This document shows, piece by piece, positions 1 through 11,789 of a stretch of DNA of 64,000 nucleotides. The stretch is taken from positions 208,066,452 through 208,130,451 of the forward strand of contig NC_133770.1 in assembly GCF_003597395.2 (NCBI RefSeq), read 5' to 3'. The notes under the pieces were generated by a model that saw nothing but the letters and a program-made list of their open reading frames with translations, searched no databases and was not told where the DNA came from. The number at the start of each line of letters is the position of its first letter. The first letter of the stretch is position 1. The translations under genes and the position numbers were made by a program. The stretch is from Chelonoidis abingdonii (taxonomy: Eukaryota; Chordata; Testudines; Testudinidae).

Positions 1-78
1 AGGATGGATACTCCGGAATTGTGGTTATAAAACTGTTCAATCAGACATAATTTGTATATTATTAGATGTTTAGATACA

Positions 79-627
79 AGAAGTAATTCTTCCGCTCTAT
101 TCTGTACTGATTAAGCCTCAACTGGAGTATTGTGTCCATTTCTGGGCACCACGTTTCAGGAAAGATGTGGACAAATTGGAGAAAGTCCAGAGAAGAGCAA
201 CAAAAATGATTAAAGGTCTAGAAAACATGACCTATGAAGGAAGACTGAAAAAGTTCGGTTTGTTTAGTCTGGAGAACAGAAGACTGAAAGGGGACATGAT
301 AACAGTTTTCAAGTACATAAAAGGTTACAAGGAGGAGGAAGAAAAATTGTTCTTAACTTCTGAGGATAGGACAAGAAGCAATGGGCTTAAATTGCAGCAA
401 GGGTGGTTTAGGTTGGACATTAGGGAAAACTTCCTGTCAGAGTGGTTAAGCACTGGAATAAATTGTCTAGGGAGGTTATGGAATCTTCATCATTGGAGAT
501 TTTTAAGAGCAGGTTGGACAAACACCTGTCAAGGATGTTCTAGATAATACTTAGTCCTGCCTTGAGTGCAGGGGACTGGACTAGATAACCTCTCAAGATC
601 CCTTCCAGGTCTATGATTCTATGATTA
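79..627 (+). mobile_element. CR1 LINE, 3' end (end of reverse transcriptase ORF plus 3' tail)
   Basis: This is the 3' part of a chicken-repeat-1 type non-LTR retrotransposon. The reading frame from about 167 encodes the conserved end of ORF2, visible as KLEKVQRRATKMI, then GRLKKFGLFSLENRR, then LDIRENF. The sequence closes with the family's 3' end (GGACTGGACTAGATAACC, then a CTTCCAGG block) and the short tandem repeat ATTCTATG at 611-627, which is the CR1 tail. The frame stops at 547, as is usual near the end of ORF2, but the rest of ORF2 is missing because CR1 copies are normally truncated at the 5' end. Bases 1-78 may be more of the same copy, too diverged to be sure. Confidence 0.9.
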
Positions 628-2084
628 TTAAAAGCTGCCTCTAAAGCAGTTTTATAGCTCATTCTGAAATTATCTAGTTTGAATTTGGTCTTTGAAAAAA
701 GCTTTGTTTGCAGAGAGGAAATAGCAAGACAGAAAGGGAGAGGGAAGAGAGAAGGGAAACCTCAATTTAAATACAATTGGCATAAATGTCATTACTTGGT
801 GTATATTTGTTTGCATTGATTGAGACACACACACAATTTGTTTCTTTTTATGATATAGTAAAATGAAAAACTTAAATCCAGCCAAACAAATCCTATGCCT
901 GTTCTGCACGATTAACCTACATTGTGAACAACATAGAAACTGTGGGCCAAATTGCTTCTGCCTTTATATGGGGACATGCAAGGAGGTGAGAGAACAAAGG
1001 AGATTCTCTTCTCCCCACCTACAGCCTTGAATGGCCATGTACAAAAGTTAATAGTGATTGAACTGCCTTGATGTGGACACAGCAGCAAAATGAGGACAGA
1101 TACATGGATGGATTCTTAGCAGCAGACCGCAACTTTTATACAACTTAAACATGGGGAGGGGTGCTACCTGGTTCCTTTGCTCCTACCATATAACTTGTAA
1201 CTTGGGGTAGGCTGTCCATGGCTTACTGCCGAAGGAGTGCTGAATGGTGGGGACCTTGGCTTACAAGGGCACACAAGGTGTCATGAGCCCAAGGCCCATC
1301 ACCAAAATCCCAGGTTTCTTTCCTCTGGGAACCATTGATTCTATCCTTTTTAACTGCATTGGAAACTGGCTGCAAACTGCGACTAATTAACAATTCAACC
1401 AAATACCTCAGTTAGGTAGGAATGCACTTAGTACCTAACTTACTATGGTTGGAAAGTGCTACAAGGAAGGTGATTAAACTCCCCAGTCCTCTGCCAATTG
1501 GCCCATGGTAGAAAAAATTCTTTCGTGACACCCTCCCCCCTAAACACAGGATCGGCTAGACCCACATCTATCAGGCCAGATTCCCATTCCTAGTTCAGGG
1601 TGGGGTGGGGCTGCTGAAATGGAGCTGAAGGTGTCTCCGCATAGCCTCCACTCCATGTTGAATCATGGGAAATGGGCCAGGGCTGGCCAATCAGCACCCT
1701 CCCCCAACTAGTCAGTGAGGTCATATTCCAAAGGCAGGAGTAACTACTTGGTATCCCTCAGTGAGCACTGCTGGGGCTGTCCACTTTCACTACTGGCCCC
1801 ATCAAGTTTCCACACTAGTTGAGGCTGAATGGAATGGAACTTCCCTGAGAGCAGGGACCGCTCCCTATTTGTGTACCCCTAAGAGGATGTGGAGATGCTA
1901 CCATCTCAAGGAACTACGAAGGAGGTAGGGCTTTCTCCTTCTGTGCATGTAATCCCGTGGATTGGACATGGTGCATCAAGGAGGCACTCACTAGAGCTGG
2001 TCAGGGATTTTCTGACCATTTTTTATTAAACGTCCATATGTCAAAACTGAATCTATTTGTGGGACCATATCGGTTTCAACTAAA
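628..2084. other. No gene seen; mostly unrecognised DNA
   Basis: There is no open frame with recognisable protein content. A short CA run lies at about 826-838. A block around 1,495-1,600 (AAAAATTCTTTCGTGACACC, then GGATCGGCTAGACCC) resembles a dispersed turtle repeat, but I cannot name it with confidence. Confidence 0.5.
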
Positions 2085-2590
2085 CTTTTTGTTGGGAAGA
2101 TTTCTCAGTTCCAGGTTCAAGTCCCTGCTCTGCCTGTTTCCCCATATTCCACGTTAGTGTCCTAACCATTGTGCTGTAGTTGGCTTCTCTTTCTATCAGT
2201 CTCTCCGCTGGAGGGGTTCCACTTTGTATAAATAAATAAATATTGATAGAGAGAAAAACTGACTCTACAGTCTGGTGCTAGGACACTCACATGGGATGTC
2301 GGAAATCTGGGTTGAAAGCCCAGTCTCTCCCACATCCCTGGTGAGTGTTTTAACCACCAGGCTATAGAATCAATGTGTCTGGCCTAAATATATTTAATTA
2401 TTTATACAAAGTGGAACAACTCCAACAGAAGAGCCTGACAGCAATCCCCCCTCCCCGCCCCAAATCACCAATAGCCTGGTGATATAGGAGATTGGATTTC
2501 AGTGTCTGCTCTGCCTGATTCAGAGCAGGGATTTGGAGTGGAACCTGATTCTCCCACACCTCCAGGTGAGTGCTATAACCACTGAGCTTT
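2085..2590. repeat. Composite of inverted tRNA-like (SINE-type) units
   Basis: Three or four diverged tRNA-like units lie head to head. On the minus strand, 2,480-2,590 reads GCTCAGTGGTTATAGCACTC (A-box-like), followed about 30 bases later by GGTTCCACTCC (B-box-like). On the plus strand, 2,267-2,330 carries CTAGGACACTCAC and then GGGTTGAAAGCCC. At 2,115-2,130 the block GGTTCAAGTCCC is another B box. The linker TTCCACTTTGTATAAATAA (from about 2,217) recurs inverted as TTATTTATACAAAGTGGAA (from about 2,398). A related composite lies at 38,165-38,560. These are pol III-type SINE relics, not functional tRNA genes: the arms do not pair into a full cloverleaf. Confidence 0.65.
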
Positions 2591-5011
2591 TGGGTATTGT
2601 AGGGTGGGCGCATCTCTCACTTTCCATGAAATTTTTTGAAAGGTCTCAGTTTCACCCCAATGCAGAATGGGAAAAATCTTATGAAATTTCAGATTTTCGT
2701 GGATGAGAAAAAAACAGTTCCTGCCTCACTATAACACTCACCCTGTGCAGCAGGGAGCTGGGAAAGGATTGCATTTTCTTGAGTTTCCTCTGGAATGAGA
2801 TGGCTCTACCCTGCCCTCAATTTATGGCAGCACCTAAGTGGCACCATTTAGCCCAGCGTGTATGTTTACTGTTCATAACTTACACGCAATCGTCTCTCTT
2901 TATGAATACAACTAAACGTACTAAATAACGAAGCTAATGCCAATTGTATTTTAGATTTTATAGGGTTTTTACTCTTAATTTTTGTTTTGTCTTTCTAACT
3001 ACTTCTCATCTCCAAGCAAGCCTTTTCCAAATATATTTGCTTCATTTGTGTTTTATAACTGTAAAAAAAAGTATAGATCAGAAATCATGTGAAATTATTT
3101 TTGAATAAAATAAAATGTGACATTGTCTTTGATATTACTCAAGATTTTTCTGATAATTTAGAGGAATTCAATATGAATGACATGATGAGATTTAAAAACG
3201 AGGCACTATTTATGATCATTAAAGATTTCCTAATGATTTTGCAAGAATAAGAACATTAGCCTTGTTGTCCTGGTCAAATTCTAATTTGTGTAATTCCATT
3301 CTACCTAGTAAAATTCTCTCTGAAGTCTATTTCATACTTTGTGTCCTAAAATAGTATGTATTGCTATGTGCTCTTAAAGAGCTGGTTTGTTCTGTTGCAC
3401 TTCAGTAGTGGATTAACTGATTTGTGTGTACAGCATATACAGGATGAGATTGTGGCTAGTTCTGTGTAGGTGAGCAAGGAGAAGGGAGGCTCCAACGAGT
3501 TCCCATGCGTGGACTAGCCACAGTTTCTGTACTTGTGAACCCTGTGCCTGACCCAACAATCATCTAAATCAATGGGAGGTGAATCAGTAGAGTGTAGTGC
3601 TGACAACAGCACCAGAGAACCCAAGGGGGGAGGTGGATGGAGAGAAGCAGAGTCCTAGACCCCACTGATAACATTTTAAATCACTTTTTGCATGTAAGTA
3701 ACATGCAAGAAGTGAAATAGTAGAGGCATTGCTGGCAGGTTGCCAAGATCCATGGGTTTGTAATGTTTTATGCAGTGGTTATTTGGGGCTGCTGCTTCCT
3801 GGCTGCGTGTGCCTCAGCGCCGTTTGATTTGTACATGCATTGCCTGGATTCCTGCAGTGAAAAAACAACTGTGGGTTGACTACTGGGATGGTACCTCACA
3901 TGAAGATCTGCACAATCTCAATTGTTAAACCTCTCCTGTTGACAAAAGTGCTTAAGAGGCTGATCTTGCAGAGCATGTCCAGCTCCTTTGGAGCAAGCCC
4001 AGCCCTTGTGTTAAGTTGGTGTCAGTTCCATTGTACTCTGGAATTGCATCCACTTATACTAGGAGAGAACCTGAACCACTGACTTGAGGAACTGACAGTG
4101 TTCAGTGCCTTGCAGATAGCACCCAGCATGTCACAGGAACTGACTCTAAGTGACATGTTCCTTTAATAATGAATGCAGAGTAGAATGTGTTGGAACTCTG
4201 CTGCATAACTGGAACACCATGTAGCTATTAATCCTTCCTCTCCACAAAAGTACAGCTTCAAACCCAGTTTTGTTGACCTTGTAATTACCTGGTCATGATT
4301 TGCTCTTGCCTGTTCTTGTTAATAAGGAACTTTACGAAATAGTTTGCCCCAGACCTAGCCTGTTTTGTGTCTTACATGATAGTTTGTTTGTCCCCCAAAT
4401 GCAAATAAAGCCAATTTGACCTTGATGTTTCACGTTATCATTTTTCCAGTTCAAATAGTTCTTTTTGGAACAACAGTACCATGCCTATCAAATGGAATCT
4501 TAGAAGCTGTTGAACATGCATTTCCATTAATATTTAGTAGAAGAAACACTGTGTTCAATTATTATCAGAACTGTTTTTTTTAGAGAGTTTAGAACATTTG
4601 TGTCCAGAAATGTGATTTTTTTTTTAAAAGTTGACATTTGGATAATAAGATGTTACTGAATTTCCTTGTTTATCAGCTATCCAAGTAAAAGCAAATCTTT
4701 ATGTAGAATTTTGTGTGTCATTCAGCTAGAAACTGATTTATTAAGCTTAAAAAAACAGTGCCAGGGAAAGTTTCCCTTAACAGAACACAAAGCACTATAG
4801 AAAAAAAGGAAAGAGCTCTAAGTTAATGGAAGATAAAGTTAAAGTTAGAAGGTGTGATTTAGTTTAGGGTCTGAGACCCACAGGAGTCTTCTCATTACTT
4901 CAATGGACTTTGTAAATCAAGCCCAAAGTCTCACCTTCAAGCATATTCTTTTATTTCAAATGAGGAAAGCAGAGACTACTACAGGACTACAGCAGCAGCA
5001 AAACATTGACC
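2591..5011. other. No gene seen; AT-rich unrecognised DNA
   Basis: The first 130 bases (FTCAC-coding stretch aside) contain AAATTTCAGATTTTCGTGG-like sequence that may belong to the neighbouring repeat. The remainder is AT-rich, with no frame above 70 codons and no recognised domain. The window around 4,860-4,930 has a degraded motif of the type 'GGGTCTGAGACCC...TTCAATGGACTT' that recurs elsewhere in this window. Confidence 0.45.
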
Positions 5012-5016
5012 CAGCT

Positions 5017-5883
5017 TGTCAGGGTTCCTTCCCCACTCTGAACTCTAGGGTACAGACATGGGGACCCGCATGAAAGACCCCCTAAGCTTATTTCTACCAT
5101 CTTTAGGATAAAAACTCCCCAAGGCACAAATCCTTCCTTGTACCTTGGATTAGGAAATGCTGCCACCACCAAGTGATTTAAACAAACATTTAGGGAGGGC
5201 CACTTGGAGCCCTACCTTCCCCAAATACCCCCCTAAACCCCTATACCCCTTTTCCTGGGCAGGCTTGAGAATAATCCCCCGAGCCCCTACGCCACCTTTC
5301 CTGGGGAGGCTTGAGAATAATATCCTCACCAATTGGTACAGGTGAACACAGACCCAAACCCTTGGATCTTAAAACAATGAAAAATCAATCAGGTTCTTAA
5401 AAAAAGAATTTTAATTAAAAAAAAATGGTGAAGGGAGTACTTCTGTAAGATTAGAATGGAAGATAATCTCACAGGCAATCAGATTCAAAACACAGAGGGT
5501 TTCCCTCTGGGCAAAACTTTAAAGTTACAAAAAGAAAACCAAGAATACCCTCCCTCTCAGCAGAGAGAAAATTCACATGCCAAAATAAAAGTAAATCTAA
5601 TGCATTTCCTTGCTAAATACGTACTAACTCTATAGGAGTTGGATTGTTTGCTTCTTTGATCTTGCTGCGGCCAAAGTCGCACGGAACAGACAGAATAAAA
5701 GCCTTTCCTCTCCCCCGCCTCCCAGATTTGAAAGTATCTTGTCCCTTTATTGGTCCTTTGGGTCAGGTGCCAGCCAAGTACTTGAGCTTCTTACAGGTAA
5801 GAGGATTTGGTGCCTCTGGCCAGGAGGGATTTTATAGTACTGTATACAGGAAGGTTGTTACCCTTCCCTTTATAGTTATGACA
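5017..5883 (-). mobile_element. Solo LTR of an ERV- or Ty3/gypsy-like element, with 5-bp target duplication
   Basis: The element begins TGTCAGGG and ends TTATGACA, so the TG...CA termini sit in the short inverted repeat TGTCA/TGACA. It is flanked on both sides by CAGCT (5,012-5,016 and 5,884-5,888), a perfect 5-bp target-site duplication. Length is 867 bases. On the minus strand, after the start TGTCATAA, it carries CCTGTAAGAAG, GCACCTGACCCAAAGG and a CCAAT motif. The same ordered block occurs in LTRs at 12,880-13,571, 20,321-21,093 and 63,497 on. No internal gag-pol remains, so this is the product of LTR-LTR recombination. The orientation is inferred from the CCAAT block. Confidence 0.85.
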
Positions 5884-5888
5884 CAGCT

Positions 5889-6226
5889 GCTGGATAGTAA
5901 TGAGGAGGCCAGGACTGCAATAGTGGAGTCAGTGGGAAGAGGCAGTAGGTGGATGTTAAGGACGATCAACGTCCGTGGAGAAGGATATTTTTAAACCAGA
6001 TTAATTTAGAACTGGATTCAGAAATGGGTAGAAATGTAATGAAGATGATAGAGAATGACACTAAACACAAAAGTCTGTTAATGCCTTGTGTTTTTCTCTC
6101 ACTGACGAAAACCAGTATTGATAACTGAAAGTGTTTGAAAAATAATGAGCCTGGCCCCACAAAATCATGAGTCTTTTAAAAATATAGTTTTGGAGTTCTT
6201 TTTATTTTCTGGTTTCTGAGACCTTA
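5889..6226. other. No gene seen
   Basis: Short unrecognised spacer between the solo LTR and an antisense CR1. Its frames have no identifiable content. Confidence 0.5.
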
Positions 6227-7374
6227 GAGAACATAAGAACGGCCGTACCGGGTCAGACCAAAGGTCCATCTAGCCCAGTATCTGTCTACCGAGAGTGGCC
6301 AATGCCAGGTGCCCCAGAGGGAGTGAAGCTAACAGGCAATGATCAAGTGATCTCTCTCCTGCGCATCCATCTCCATCCCGATGACCAGAGGCTAGGACAC
6401 ATTTCTTACCCTTCCCTGGCTAATAGCCATTTATGGACTTAGCCACCAATGAATTTATCCAGTTTCCCTTTTAAACATGTATAGCCCAGCCTTCACTATT
6501 TCCTCAGATAAGGAGTTCACACAGTTGACTGTGTCGTGTGAAGAAGAATTCCCTTTTATTGTTTTAAAACCTGAATACCTATAATTTCATTTGAATGACC
6601 CCTAGTTTCCTTGTATATGTGGAATAAGTAAATAACTTTTCTTATTCACTTCTCAACATCACTCATGATGTTTATTATACCTCTATCATTATCTCCCTTA
6701 TCTTTCTTTTTCCAAGCTGAGGAAGGCCCTAGCTCTTTAATCTTCCTCGTATGGGACCTCTCCAACCCTAATCATTTTAGTTGCCCTTTTCTGAACTTTT
6801 CGAGTGCTAGAATATCTTTTTTGAGGTAGGAGACCACACTGTCACAGTAAATTCGAGTATGTGGCGTACATGGATTATATAAGGGCAATATGATAATTCT
6901 CAAAGTCTTATTCTCTAACCCCTTTTTAATGGATTCCTAACATCTTGTTTTGGCTTTTTTGACCGCCTCTGTGCACTGCATGGATCATCTTCAGAAGAAC
7001 TACACATTAATGCCAAGATCTCCTGACTTGTTGTAAGCTATTACCCGCCCTCATATATTGTATGTATAGTTTTGGGTGGTATTTTTTCCATTTGGCGATA
7101 CTACCATTTATCCCTAATTCATGCCATGCACATTAATCGAGAAGTACAATCGCTTAACTCATAGTAGTAGATCGTCTGACTTGACCTCACTGTTTACCCC
7201 TTTCTCCAGATCATTTATGAATAAATTGAATAGGATTGGTCCTAGGACTGACCCTTGGGGAACACCACTAGTTACCCCTCTCCATTCTGAGAATTTACCA
7301 TTAATTCCTATCCTTTGTTCCCTGTCTTTTAGCCAGTTTTCAATCCATGAAGGGACCTTCCCTTTTATCCCATG
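6227..7374 (-). mobile_element. CR1-family LINE, antisense 3' part with reverse transcriptase remnant
   Basis: On the plus strand the copy starts with AGAACATAAGAACGGCC, the reverse complement of the tail of a turtle CR1 subfamily (the tail is TTCTTATGTTCT). It continues with the 3' UTR signature GGTCCATCTAGCCCAGTAT. Further in, the minus strand from about 7,374 to 7,170 encodes a clear reverse transcriptase segment: [26 protein letters not shown] and FINDLEKGV. The catalytic YADD/FADD box that should follow is broken. The rest of ORF2 upstream in sense is absent, so this is a 5'-truncated, dead copy. Confidence 0.9.
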
Positions 7375-10300
7375 ACACACTGAAGTCACATTTTTAAACT
7401 TTTATCTTAATCATTAGGTCTAGAAACTTTTCTTTTAGAAAAAGAAAGAGAAGACTGTCACAAAATCATTTGACTCCAGGAGCTGGGGTTTTAACAGAAA
7501 CTCCACATATTCAATCTTATAACATTATTGTAATTTTATATTTGGTTAGATAAAAAGAGTTTTACACTGTTGCCAGATCTCATGATTTTAAGAACTTGAG
7601 AGGGTAAAGAGAAGTCTGGAACTGAGAACCTATTTTTCATTGACAGATAAAGAAAAACATACTGCAAAAATGGTTAAGCCAGTAGTGTTAGATGCTAGAC
7701 TGAGCTAGAAAAGCACTATTGTGGGTCTTTGAAAAGAGTTCAACTTAAAACCCTTCCCAAATTTTTTCCTCCTTCCCTTGGTTGCTGCGGTATTTTAAAA
7801 CAAATTACGATTTTGGCCCATGTGTTTGCAGAAATAATCTTCTGAAAGCCAACTGAAATAGATGCGATTTTCCAGAATTTGCAGACATCCTGTCATATGT
7901 GAATTGTCCCATCCACCTAAGGGGTGTTAATTTCCAACATTGTTACCTGATTTCATTGCTTTTCATTGTAGTAGATACATAGTTGCTGTCCTTGTCCATT
8001 GTTGTGGGTTGTGTTGCCTGGTCAGGCACCCCAATTCCTGCCTTTTTAAAAACCATACTATTATATTAAGTATTGTAATTCTGTCCTAAATCTCCCCCAG
8101 CCTCTGTGTCTGGTGCAGCCCTCCAGCTGAGTTCCCTGTACCATCTGCAAGAGAGGGCATGAACTGTACAAATAGGCCAAATGTACAAATGAGATTTCTC
8201 CACCCTCACCTGGAGAAAAGTGTAAAACAATCTCCTCTCTGCAGTTCTCCCCTCCAGCCTCTAAGGGCTGCTTTCCTGGCTTCTCAACAGCAGCTGTTAG
8301 TCACTGCTGCTGCTTCTCCCTTTTTGAGGCTGAATCTCCTGGCTGCTTCTCTAAGCTGTGCCTGAGGCTCTGGTACTACAAAGGGAAGCATAGAGAATGG
8401 CTGGGGCTGGGGAGGAAAGTAACAACAGTGCAGATGGGAGATGGAACTACTATTCCAACATCTGGATGGAAGAAGGGGAACCCCTTCCTAAAATCCCTGT
8501 TAAAATGTCTATTGGGCCATGCAAAAAGACAAGGTAGAAGGGCAGGGGATGAAGCCCATGTAGAGGAAGATTGAGAATAGTTTAAACCCCTTTCAAAAAA
8601 GTTTGGGCCATGCCTGGTCATCTGGGCTGGTGGTGTTTGTGATGTGTGGACACAGACCACTAACAACTGCACTGAGAGCATCAGTTCATTTGACACAGGC
8701 AAATGAGCAATAGTCAGATAATAATAAATTTCAGTCACTGACCTAGTCTGGATTTGAACTGGTAACTGAGAAGACTAAGGAATTTCCTTGATTGCTTAGG
8801 CTCAGTTCGAGAAAAGACTTTTGGCTGAAACGTGTGTGCACAGATGTCTGCTTTTCATTTAGGTAACAAATGTATTATCTTACTGCTATATTGCTCTTTG
8901 GAGAATTCTCTTTTTGTTCAGTTTTTCTGGATGTGTCCAGCCTGACTTCTTGTTGCTCTGCTTTATGCTGAGGCTGCCAACAAAGGTGCAAATTAGTATA
9001 AATGATCATGAGATGCTTTTTGTGATGTGGCAGTCTGGCCCTTCACTACTGGAGCAAGGTTAAATCAGATCACCAAACAGATGCTTAGGCCACTAAACAG
9101 GGTGGAGAATGTACCTAATTCCAGCTATCCTAGACCTATTGGATAGCTGAATTTCTGCTCAGTGTTTGTGACAGTGGATCCAGAATTTTCTTGGAACTGC
9201 TTAGTTTCATTGTGCTTGCATTCTTTTCTAATTAGCTGGTGTCAAACCAATAAATTACATAGCAACAGTAACTGAATTTTATATTTGGACTCTTATTTTT
9301 TATCATTGGTCCAATTATATTAAAAAATCTGATCTTATAAAAAAACTTGAAATAACTGTTAAATTACAATTATATATTTACATAAACTACATATTTAATA
9401 CCTTCAATTACTTCAATTTAATTATATATATATTAAATATTTACTGTATGTGTACTGTTTCGTTTTGCTCAGTTTGAAAAAATGAAACTGGGCTGGTTGG
9501 TTTCACTTTTATAGTAATAATTTCTAGAGACCACCTTATTTTCTAATGTTCCTGTTTTGAGCTCAGTGCTGTCATGTTTGGGTTCACAGCACTGTGGGGG
9601 AAGGTTTAAATTAGACTATGCCAAAATATTTCTCTTTATGTTACCTCAGTTTTTATAAAACATCTCTGAATGTTTTTTTCAGGAAATATTAGTTTAAACT
9701 GAAATAATAGTCTTCCTTTTTAAGCTCTGAGAAAATGGATCAAATTCTGGCTGCATGATAACTTGAAACTGGGTGTTCTTTCTTCTCTCTGAGAATTTTG
9801 GGGAGGGTTTCTGGCAGGGTCTGGTGGGGTGTACTGGAATTGTTAATTGAGCAGCTTATATTCTGCTCAACCTTCCATACCTATCTATTTGTTTTTTGTA
9901 ATGGCTGTCATTTAGTACCTAAGTGCTTCCCAATTAAATTAGATTTGCATGGTGAGGTCCCCTAGTGGAATTCATCATGGAGTCTTCTGGTCTTTCTCCT
10001 TTCCTGTTAAAGGAGACTCTCTGCTTGGGATACGAACTTATTGCTGTTTCTGTTTTCTTCTCGTAGTGCATGCTTTAGAGTCTGGGGTTCATACCAATAT
10101 ACTGTGGATATGTTCTAAGAGTTTATTGGACGATATAAAGTAATGCAAGTTTTAATGTTTCTAAGTAAGGATTTTCTCTGTCTGGTTTGTCCTTTTCCAT
10201 TTGACAAAGTGTTTTTCCACCTCATGGTTTCTATGGAGCGTAATCTAACATAGTTATCTTGTTAAACAACAGTAGCAAATTCAATACATTTTGTGTCTCA

Positions 10301-10486
10301 AGTTGCCAAAGCTTTGTTGTGTACCTACATAATTGATAATTTAGTATGGTATTGGTAATGGTATTTAATTATTGTGTTGGAGCACAGACAAGGGAAAACA
10401 AACTATAGTTTGTAGCATCTTCAAAACTAACAATTAAATTGAAAGTTATTTATAATGCCGAGATCACTTGGTGATTACGGGTTCTG
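7375..10486. other. No gene seen; AT-rich unrecognised DNA
   Basis: About 3.1 kb without a supported gene. Frames at 8,159-8,365 (+) and 8,376-8,738 (-) are open but low in information and match no family I know. The stretch from about 9,290 to 9,450 is very AT-rich (TATATATATATT). Confidence 0.45.
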
Positions 10487-10590
10487 ACAGTGGCCAATGC
10501 CAGGTGCGCCAGAGGGAATGAACAGAAGACAGGATACTGGGCTAGATGGACCTTTGGTCTGACTCTGTATGGCCATTCTTATGTTCTCTG
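10487..10590 (+). mobile_element. CR1 LINE 3'-tail fragment
   Basis: About 100 bases matching the 3' end of the same CR1 subfamily as 6,227-7,374, in the opposite orientation: AGTGGCCAATGCCAGGTG, then ACTGGGCTAGATGGACC and the ending GGCCATTCTTATGTTCT. A strongly 5'-truncated insertion. Confidence 0.85.
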
Positions 10591-10843
10591 CACTGGTTTA
10601 GAGGTATTGGTTAGATGGGTGTAAGACAATTTAATGCTTGTTAAACAATTTAAAGGGGTCAAAATCTAAGCTGGTGTAAGGAAGTCAGAGCTGGTATTAT
10701 TTAAATGTTGGGAATCAGGAAGAAGGTGAAACTAGAGAGCTGCTTTATCTTACATCATCTTCTCTCTAATCAGCTACTCTTCCTGATGCACCCCCCTCTT
10801 ATGGTCATTTGGTATTGTTTTCCTATTGAAGATTCCTTTAGAC

Positions 10844-11408
10844 CAGAGGTGGGCAAACTACAGCCCGAGAGACTGTCCTGCCCAGCCCTTGAGCTCCCGG
10901 CTGGGGTGGCTAGCCCAGCCCCTCCCCTGCTGTCCCCCCTGCCCTGCAGCCTCAGTTCACTGTACTGCCAGTGCTCTGGGCAGCAGGGCTGCAAGTTCCT
11001 GCCGGGCAGCGTGGCAGTGTGGCTGGCTCTGGCGAGAAGCGTGGCAACCAGTTCTGGTGCTCTGAGCAGCATGGTAAGGGGTTGGGGAGCAGGGGGGCAG
11101 GATACGGGGTAGAGGGTCCCGGGGGGGCAGTCAGGGGACTGGGAGAAGGGGGGGTTGGATAGGAGGTTGGTCCCAGGGGGGCAGTTAGGGACAGGGGGTC
11201 CTGGAGGGGGCTGTCAGGGGACAAGGAGCAGGGGGGGGGTTGGATGGGTCAGAGGTTCTGAGGAGGGCAGACAGAGGGCAGGAAGTGGGAGGGGCAGATA
11301 GGAGGTGGGGCCAGACTGTTTGGGGAGACACAACCTTCCCTACCCGTTCCTCCATACAGTTTCAGAACCCCGATGTGGCCCTCAGGCCAAAACGTTTGCC
11401 CAGCCCTG
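10844..11408. mobile_element. Non-autonomous hAT DNA transposon with 8-bp target duplication
   Basis: The terminal inverted repeats read CAGAGGTGGGCAAAC at the left and, reverse-complemented, CAGGGCTGGGCAAACG at the right. The flanks are CTTTAGAC (10,836-10,843) and CTTTAGAT (11,409-11,416), an 8-bp duplication with one mismatch, as hAT transposases make. The 565-base interior is GC- and G-rich and repetitive (AGGGGGTTGG-type runs) and encodes no transposase. Several long frames across it on both strands are artefacts of this composition. Confidence 0.88.
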
Positions 11409-11789
11409 CTTTAGATGTAGGGTATGTATGTCTGTGCTGCAGTGTAAACCCAGGGTTATTGGGACTTATCTGATCCTGAATTAGAGGACCAATGGCTTGA
11501 ACACTACACTGATTGTTAACTCCGTATTAAGAGTTTTCTAACTCAGGCTTGAACTTGAGGCTCTGGTAACTGGAGCATACAGAGCTGAGTCAAACCAACC
11601 ATATCCTAGACTCCCTAACATCCACCTGAAGCATTCTAGGCCTTTAACTGTGGTGCAGTGTGGGAAAACTTGATTGTCCAACCTACATGTTACAAGAAGT
11701 TTGAATAGCCCAACACATCCTGCCGAGCTGCCAGATACCAGAGCCAGTAACATGGAGGAGGCACTTTTGAAGAACTTTCTCTTGCTTTC

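Noticed and set aside
10705..11224. Several overlapping long frames on both strands
   Set aside because: They lie in the GC-rich interior of the hAT at 10,844-11,408, have low complexity and match no protein family.
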